From contig DBXD01000080.1 of assembly GCA_002309425.1 (NCBI GenBank), forward strand, positions 14,680 to 25,441: DNA of 10,762 nt, written 5' to 3'. This document shows positions 6,755 through 10,762 of the stretch, piece by piece. Each line of letters begins with the position of its first letter. Position 1 is the first letter of the stretch. The translations under genes and the position numbers were made by a program. The notes beneath the pieces are model-generated. The model ran no database searches and was not told where the DNA came from. It saw only the letters and a program-made list of their open reading frames with translations. Source of the stretch: Cyanobacteria bacterium UBA1221. GTDB taxonomy: Bacteria; Cyanobacteriota; Vampirovibrionia; Gastranaerophilales; Gastranaerophilaceae.

Positions 6755-8044
6755 ATGAAATGTCCAAAATGTAAAGTTGAATTTGTTACAAAATATTTTG
6801 ACAATATGCCGTTCGGGTATTGTACGGAATGTAAAGCTGTGTGGGTAAAATTCCCGCTCTTATCAAAAATTGCAAAAGCAATAGGAATAGAAAGTGAAAT
6901 CTTAAACCCGGCAGAAATGGACAGTATCAAAGTAAAAGAAGACCCGAGAGTCTGCCCGGATTGCGGAAAACCGATGGATAAGGTTTACTTTAACGGGGTT
7001 GTCGTTGATAAATGCTCCGACTGCAACGGAATACTTTTTGACAACGGAGAACTTGTTAAATTCTTTAATACATACTTAAAGAAAGCTCAACCTATCACGG
7101 AAAATTTGATATTTCTCAGTAACGCAATAAAAGCTGCCGAAAACAGCAGAAAGGAGTTTACAATGTCTGAAATCGAAATACAAAGCAAAGAACAGGAACG
7201 CAGGGCAATTTCATTTAACGGATTTTTAATGCTTGGCGGACTGTTGATTTTAGCTTTGGTATTATTTTTATTATTCTTACTTGGCGCATACTGGATTTCA
7301 ACACCCGGCATTGTTTTAATTGTATTTTTAGCAACCGGATTTAAAATGCTTAAGCCACAGGAAGCTATGGCTCTGACTGTTTTTGGCAAATACATAGGAA
7401 CTCTCAAAGGAGCAGGTTTCCATTGGGTAAATCCTTTTGCAAGAAGCGTAACCCCGTTTGTACCGATTTCGCTTAAAGCAAGAACTCTTGATAACGGGAA
7501 ACAAAAAATCAATGATGAACTTGGTAATCCGATAGAAGTCGGGATTATCGTTATCTGGGAAGTCCAGGATACCGCAAAAGCCGTATTCAATGTTGATGAT
7601 TACACACAGTTTTTATCATCACAGAGCGATTCTGCATTAAGGAATATCGTAAGGATGTACCCTTATGATGCGCCGGAAGATTCTGACAGACAATCATTAA
7701 GAGGGGACAGCCAGGAGATTTCCGCTAAACTTAAAGCAGAAATTCAGAAAAACGTAAAAGTTGCAGGGTTAAACATTATTGATGCGAAAATTACCCACCT
7801 TGCTTATGCTCCTGAAATTGCGGTTGCAATGCTCCAAAGGCAACAGGCGGCAGCGATAATTGATGCTAAAAAAGCAATCGTTGAGGGTGCCGTCAGTATG
7901 GTTGAAATGGCTCTGAATAAACTGAGCGAAAACGATATTGTGAAACTTGAAGAAACAGAAAAAGCTAAAATGGTAAATAATCTGCTTGTAACATTGTGCA
8001 GTAACAAAGAAGCTCAGCCTGTTATTAAAAACGGGTTAGGCTAA
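6755..8044 (+). CDS. Zinc-ribbon (zf-TFIIB-like) and SPFH/band 7 membrane fusion protein
   Basis: A 429-residue protein joining two modules. The N-terminus has a short Cys4 ribbon (C3, C6, C23, C26) and a second, typical zf-TFIIB ribbon: C67-P-D-C70, C87-S-D-C90, then GILFDNGELVKF. After a linker come membrane segments at about 156-180 and 184-199 (GFLMLGGLLILALVLFLLF region), then an SPFH/band 7 domain (about 200-400) with VFGKYIGTLKGAGFHWVNPF-type sequence, the SHLAYAPEIA-like block (ITHLAYAPEIAVAMLQRQQA) and a C-terminus ending AQPVI. SPFH proteins form membrane-associated oligomers, and this subfamily usually begins just before the membrane segment. The main start ATG 6755 has AGGGAGAA (6743-6750) before it. 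A second in-frame ATG at 7163 with a strong ribosome binding site could make a 293-residue SPFH protein alone. The precise function is unknown. Confidence 0.9.
   Translation: MKCPKCKVEFVTKYFDNMPFGYCTECKAVWVKFPLLSKIAKAIGIESEILNPAEMDSIKVKEDPRVCPDCGKPMDKVYFNGVVVDKCSDCNGILFDNGELVKFFNTYLKKAQPITENLIFLSNAIKAAENSRKEFTMSEIEIQSKEQERRAISFNGFLMLGGLLILALVLFLLFLLGAYWISTPGIVLIVFLATGFKMLKPQEAMALTVFGKYIGTLKGAGFHWVNPFARSVTPFVPISLKARTLDNGKQKINDELGNPIEVGIIVIWEVQDTAKAVFNVDDYTQFLSSQSDSALRNIVRMYPYDAPEDSDRQSLRGDSQEISAKLKAEIQKNVKVAGLNIIDAKITHLAYAPEIAVAMLQRQQAAAIIDAKKAIVEGAVSMVEMALNKLSENDIVKLEETEKAKMVNNLLVTLCSNKEAQPVIKNGLG
7148..7165 (+). promoter_or_regulatory. Internal ribosome binding site and second start (SPFH-only product)
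   Basis: AGAAAGGAG (7148-7156), 6 bases and then ATG (7163-7165), in frame with the larger gene at residue 137. The Shine-Dalgarno match is better than that of the upstream start. The protein from here (MSEIEIQSKE..., 293 residues) has the usual length and layout of a stand-alone SPFH protein: a short hydrophilic tail, then the membrane segment. Either one gene makes two proteins, or two ancestral genes have been joined with the old start signal kept. Confidence 0.6.
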
Positions 8045-8071
8045 ATCTCGAAATAAAAAAAGAATAAAAGA

Positions 8072-8099
8072 AAAGGCTATGCTGAAAGGCATAGCCTTT
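8072..8099. terminator. Bidirectional hairpin terminator between convergent genes
   Basis: A perfect 11-bp stem (AAAGGCTATGC at 8072-8082, GCATAGCCTTT at 8089-8099) with a 6-nt loop lies 27 bases past the SPFH stop and 8 bases past the sigma gene stop. On the minus strand the stem is followed by a long T-rich run (complement of the A-rich 8051-8075), so it should work best for the sigma gene. On the plus strand only TTT follows, so termination there may be weaker. Confidence 0.82.
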
Positions 8100-8107
8100 A
8101 TAGTTGG

Positions 8108-9061
8108 TTAATCAAGAATATAATCTCTGAAATGATTTATGTTTTTTTCTCTCATTCTGTTAATAGCAACGACTTCCAGTTGTCTTATCCTCTCTTTTGA
8201 ATATCCCAGTTTTTGTCCCAACTCTTCCAGCGTTAATATTTTTTCTCCGTTTATCCCGAACCTGTGATTTATTATTTTTTGTTCTCTTAACGGCAGAGTT
8301 CTGATTAATTCTTCAACCGAATTAATCATTGAATTTGTGTTTGCGGTAATGTCAGGAGCCTTATAACACTTATCCTCAATGTAATCCCCTACGCATAAGT
8401 CGTCTGTCACAGGAGTTTCAAGGCTTATCGGCTCTTTCAGAATTGCACGTTTTATAGTGTCAATATTTTTTACACTCATTTCCATCTTCTCAGCTACTTC
8501 ACTATCAGAGGGTTCTCTGCCTAATATTGAATTTAACTCGACCAGACACTTTTTGTATTTACGGATTTTATCCGCCATATGTATCGGGATTCTGATAGTT
8601 CTGGCATTATTTGAAATTGCTCTCATAATCGTCTGCTTAATCCACCAGGTAGCATACGTTGAGAATTTGCAGTTCTTAGAGTAGTCAAATTTTTCCGCAG
8701 CTTTAATTAACCCCAGAGAACCCTCCTGCACCAAATCCATAAACAGAACCCCCTGACCTGTATACTTTTTTGCAATACTTACGACAAGCCGTAAATTTGC
8801 CTGTATTAATTTTCTTTTTGCAATTTTAGCCTCGTCTTTTGTTCCGTTTTTAATCTCAATTCCGAGAGACTGCTCATCTTTTGTTTTGAGAAGTTTTATT
8901 TTACCGATATCCTTTAAATACATTTGTAAAACATCATCCTCTTTAACAACTGAATTAAAGGTTTTTGGATTTTCCAACTCTTCTTCTTCAACGAAATTTT
9001 CCTGTTCTTCCCCAATATCGCAGCATAAAATATCCTGTACAACTTCTGCATTCTGACTCAT
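8108..9061 (-). CDS. RNA polymerase sigma factor, sigma-70 family, primary-like (group 2 style)
   Basis: Directs RNA polymerase to promoters. Its 317 residues hold region 1.2 (DVLQMYLKDIGKIKLL, 43-58), a full region 2 (83-163, including NLRLVVSIAKKYTGQG, DLVQEGSLGLIKAAEKFDY, KFSTYATWWIKQ and ARTIRIPIHM), region 3 (about 165-210) and region 4 (248-310, with LTLEELGQKLGYSKERIRQLE). The N-terminus is short and acidic in place of a long region 1.1, which suggests a non-essential primary-like sigma rather than the housekeeping one. In region 2.4 the position equal to E. coli Q437 is conserved (Q143), but the T440 equivalent is Met146. The region 4.2 contacts for the -35 box are kept (E290, R293, Q294), with Lys289 in place of Arg. 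Ribosome binding site GGAGGAG lies 10 bases before the ATG. It is divergent from the repeat protein at 9213. Confidence 0.93.
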   Translation of the reverse strand: MSQNAEVVQDILCCDIGEEQENFVEEEELENPKTFNSVVKEDDVLQMYLKDIGKIKLLKTKDEQSLGIEIKNGTKDEAKIAKRKLIQANLRLVVSIAKKYTGQGVLFMDLVQEGSLGLIKAAEKFDYSKNCKFSTYATWWIKQTIMRAISNNARTIRIPIHMADKIRKYKKCLVELNSILGREPSDSEVAEKMEMSVKNIDTIKRAILKEPISLETPVTDDLCVGDYIEDKCYKAPDITANTNSMINSVEELIRTLPLREQKIINHRFGINGEKILTLEELGQKLGYSKERIRQLEVVAINRMREKNINHFRDYILD

Positions 9062-9118
9062 TCTCAGCTATCTCCTCCAGATATTTAAATTTACTTACAC
9101 TAATATTGACGCAAAATT

Positions 9119-9147
9119 AAAATAAAAGTTTCTTTTAGTTTATTCAA
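9119..9147 (-). promoter_or_regulatory. Candidate promoter of the sigma factor gene
   Basis: On the minus strand TTGAAT (9147-9142) and TATTTT (9124-9119) are 17 bp apart, each four of six to consensus. The expected start near 9112 gives a leader of about 50 nt with GGAGGAG near its end. AT-richness makes chance matches likely. Confidence 0.35.
9123..9137. repeat. Short inverted repeat in the divergent control region
   Basis: TAAAAG (9123-9128) and CTTTTA (9132-9137) form a perfect 6-bp inverted repeat around TTT, inside the spacer of the proposed sigma promoter and just upstream of the proposed -35 region of the repeat-protein gene. It could be an operator, or chance in AT-rich DNA. Confidence 0.25.
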
Positions 9148-9170
9148 AAATTATTTTATGATATTATAAA
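9143..9170 (+). promoter_or_regulatory. Promoter of the RTX-like repeat protein gene
   Basis: An extended -10 element, TG-A-TATTAT (9159-9167), is the clearest signal; a weak -35 (TTTATT, 9139-9144, 17 bp spacer) precedes it. An overlapping alternative is TTCAAA (9143-9148), 16 bp, TATAAA (9165-9170). Either gives a start near 9174-9177 and a leader of about 36-40 nt with AAGGAG (9199-9204) 8 bases before the ATG. The -35 area overlaps the -35 of the proposed divergent sigma promoter. Confidence 0.5.
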
Positions 9171-9212
9171 CACGTTGGAATAAGATTATTAGCATAAGAA
9201 GGAGTATTTAGT

Positions 9213-10762
9213 ATGGCAACGAAAAAGATTAAGAATGCCGGAACTTATGAGTATGAAATTACTCAGAGTACAAAGAACGACGTATATGTATTTTCTAATG
9301 AAACGGTAGCGGCAGGCACACAAATTAATTTCACTTGTGACCCTGATGCGGAAACCCTTTTTGCAAGAAGCGGAGATGATTTAGTTATTGCTGCCGCATT
9401 TGGAGACCTCTCCGATATTACAAATACGGTTGTTAAATATGTAATTATTAAAGATTACTACACATATACCTCTGAAGATAAACAGGATTTGGTATCTCTT
9501 AACGGTTCTAGTGCATACGGAATGAGTCCTTCTGCTTTTGTTGACGTAGATGACATTAATATAACTGAATCCTGGATGGCAATCGGCAGCACAAAATCCT
9601 CAACATATAACATTAGTGATAATTCGGGATTTCTCATTGATGCAGGCGGCAATGATTCCTATAAAATGACATCGGCATCATACACAATAAAAGAAATTGC
9701 CGGAAACGAATCCTATGATCTTACCGATACCGAATGTCTGATTGATGACGCAAAAGGTAACGATAACTACAAGCTTACGTACGGCTCCATGACATTTAAT
9801 GATTACGCAGGTAAAGACAGTTATGACATAAATAATGCCGGAGGATCAATTACGGATTATAAAGGTAATGACAAATACACTATAGAGCAGTTTAGCGGGA
9901 TAATTGAAGATTTTTCCGGTAAAGATGTATATAAAATAAACAATCTCAACAGTTGCAGAATAATTGACGGAGTTGACGGAGAAAAATCCGGCGGAAATGA
10001 TAAATTCACAGTTACTAATGTTACTGGTCAAGCAAGGTTAGAGGATTATTACGGCAACGAAAGTTACGACCTTTCAGATATAAACTCTGTGTCAATATAC
10101 GAAGGGGCAGGCAACGACAAATATACTCTGAAAAATGTTTTGGCAACAGGTTCTTATTATTCAAATATTCAAGATATAAAAGGGAATGATAAATATTCTT
10201 TTGATAATGTATCAAAATTAATGATAGATGACACGCTCGGAAAAGATAAATATGACCTCAAAAATGTTGCCAATATACGTATTAATGATCGTGGCGGGGG
10301 CAGCGATAAATACAATGTTTCCGATTCAAGCTATGTACAACTGTATGATATACCCGGCGAAGGGGACTCAGGAAATGACAGCTACACTCTTAACAACGTT
10401 GATAACACAGAAATGGGAACTGACCTTAGTATAAATGATATAAGCGGAAAAGACAAATATAGTATAAATAATTCCGACAATATAAGAATTCAAGATGTTG
10501 CAGGAAACGACAAATACAATATCAAAAACACAAATAATTTGAGCATAAATGATGTTGACAACGGAAGCAACGATACTTATTATCTTGAAAACATTGACAA
10601 TTCGGGAGCACCGTCATATCGGATATCTGATGTAGGCGGAAACGATAAATTCACCGTTAAAAATTCAAAATCTCTGCACTTATATGCTGTCGGCAGCGGG
10701 AAAAAGAGTTTTAAAGTTTCTGATTCAGAATATATCTATATTGAAAATCATGAAAGCGATAA
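9213..10762 (+). CDS. RTX-like beta-roll repeat protein, putative type I secreted (3' end outside window)
   Basis: At least 516 residues, open to the window end. ATG 9213 has AAGGAG 8 bases upstream. There is no N-terminal signal peptide (MATKKIKNAGTYEYEIT), as in type I secretion substrates, which carry their signal at the C-terminus. Residues 48-84 (LFARSGDDLVIAA... then VVKYVIIKDYY) resemble the domain often found next to haemolysin-type calcium repeats (HCBP-related). From about residue 146 the protein is a tandem array of G-[NK]-[DE]-x-[YF]-x-[IL]-x-[ND] units followed by a second short strand I-x-[IL]-x-D, 18-25 residues per unit. This suggests a parallel beta-roll or solenoid with a Ca-binding-like Gly-Asn-Asp turn on one side and an Asn/Asp ladder on the other. 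It is acidic and rich in N, D, K, Y and S. Likely a large extracellular or surface protein; its exact job is unknown. Family assignment by motif only. Confidence 0.85.
   Translation, partial: MATKKIKNAGTYEYEITQSTKNDVYVFSNETVAAGTQINFTCDPDAETLFARSGDDLVIAAAFGDLSDITNTVVKYVIIKDYYTYTSEDKQDLVSLNGSSAYGMSPSAFVDVDDINITESWMAIGSTKSSTYNISDNSGFLIDAGGNDSYKMTSASYTIKEIAGNESYDLTDTECLIDDAKGNDNYKLTYGSMTFNDYAGKDSYDINNAGGSITDYKGNDKYTIEQFSGIIEDFSGKDVYKINNLNSCRIIDGVDGEKSGGNDKFTVTNVTGQARLEDYYGNESYDLSDINSVSIYEGAGNDKYTLKNVLATGSYYSNIQDIKGNDKYSFDNVSKLMIDDTLGKDKYDLKNVANIRINDRGGGSDKYNVSDSSYVQLYDIPGEGDSGNDSYTLNNVDNTEMGTDLSINDISGKDKYSINNSDNIRIQDVAGNDKYNIKNTNNLSINDVDNGSNDTYYLENIDNSGAPSYRISDVGGNDKFTVKNSKSLHLYAVGSGKKSFKVSDSEYIYIENHESD
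9648..10762 (+). repeat. Tandem 18-25 residue GNDxY protein repeats (17 clear units plus one degenerate)
   Basis: Unit heads in order: GNDSY, GNESY, GNDNY, GKDSY, GNDKY, GKDVY, GNDKF, GNESY, GNDKY, GNDKY, GKDKY, GSDKY, GNDSY, GKDKY, GNDKY, SNDTY, GNDKF, then a degenerate GKKSF. The commonest unit lengths are 18-19 residues; units 6, 9, 12, 13 and 16 are longer, with about 5-7 additional residues as loops. Position 9 of the unit is Asn or Asp in most units (e.g. INN, LKN, VTN, FDN, LSD). The units are diverged at DNA level (different codons), so this is an old protein-level repeat. A weaker unit can be seen before it (STYNISDNSGFLIDA, about residues 130-144). Confidence 0.9.

Noticed and set aside
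7087..7590. Long antisense reading frame (167 codons) on the minus strand over the zinc-ribbon/SPFH gene
   Set aside because: Shadow of a well-supported gene; its hydrophobic stretch mirrors the membrane segment codons, and no family resemblance is seen.
9846..10434. Several short frames of 61-68 codons on both strands near the window end
   Set aside because: All overlap the continuous repeat protein frame from 9213, which has a promoter, an RBS and a clear repeat pattern.
9648..10762. CRISPR-like or DNA-level tandem repeat
   Set aside because: Periodicity is only at protein level; bases differ between units and spacing is a multiple of three with variable inserts.

Overview
The window is a moderately AT-rich bacterial chromosome segment with short intergenic gaps. 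It carries parts of an anaerobic hydrogen metabolism gene set, nucleotide-sugar synthesis, DNA repair, an alternative sigma factor and the start of a very repetitive RTX-like protein. The mix of a group A [FeFe] hydrogenase, a sigma-70 family factor of the primary type and a large repeat protein without a signal peptide fits a fermentative anaerobe. My best guess is a gut non-photosynthetic relative of cyanobacteria (Vampirovibrionia/Melainabacteria, Gastranaerophilales type). This is inference from gene content and style; Clostridia or another anaerobic phylum cannot be excluded without a search.

Layout. Positions 1-1707 (+) hold the 3' part of an HndD-type [FeFe] hydrogenase, closed by a strong terminator (1723-1753). 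A promoter follows directly (1755-1782) and drives a tight three-gene operon (1807-4509): a glucose-1-phosphate thymidylyltransferase (rfbA), a UDP-glucuronate decarboxylase (UDP-xylose synthase), and a second, diverged rfbA paralogue. The operon converges, with a 6-bp gap, on a small unrecognised gene (4516-4962, -). From a shared divergent region (4963-5087) recN runs forward (5088-6740). It is followed 14 bases later by a gene joining two zinc-ribbon segments to a membrane SPFH/band 7 protein (6755-8044), with an in-frame internal ribosome binding site exactly at the domain junction. A bidirectional hairpin (8072-8099) separates this gene from a convergent sigma-70 family gene (8108-9061, -). 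The sigma gene diverges from a protein beginning at 9213 (+), which stays open to the window end and is built from 17 clear plus one degenerate copy of an 18-25 residue G-N-D-x-Y repeat.

How the parts relate. The sugar operon should supply dTDP-glucose-type and UDP-xylose precursors for surface glycans. RecN appears to have a promoter placing transcription start on its own start codon, with a LexA-like operator in the promoter spacer. The sigma gene and the repeat protein share a 151-bp divergent control region, so a regulatory link is possible.

Items most worth a second look: the RTX-like repeat architecture, the zinc-ribbon/SPFH two-start gene, the possible leaderless LexA-controlled recN, the altered -10-recognition residue in the sigma factor, and the diverged second rfbA. 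No RNA genes, CRISPR arrays, insertion sequences or attachment sites were seen. No gene-free stretch exceeds 300 bases.
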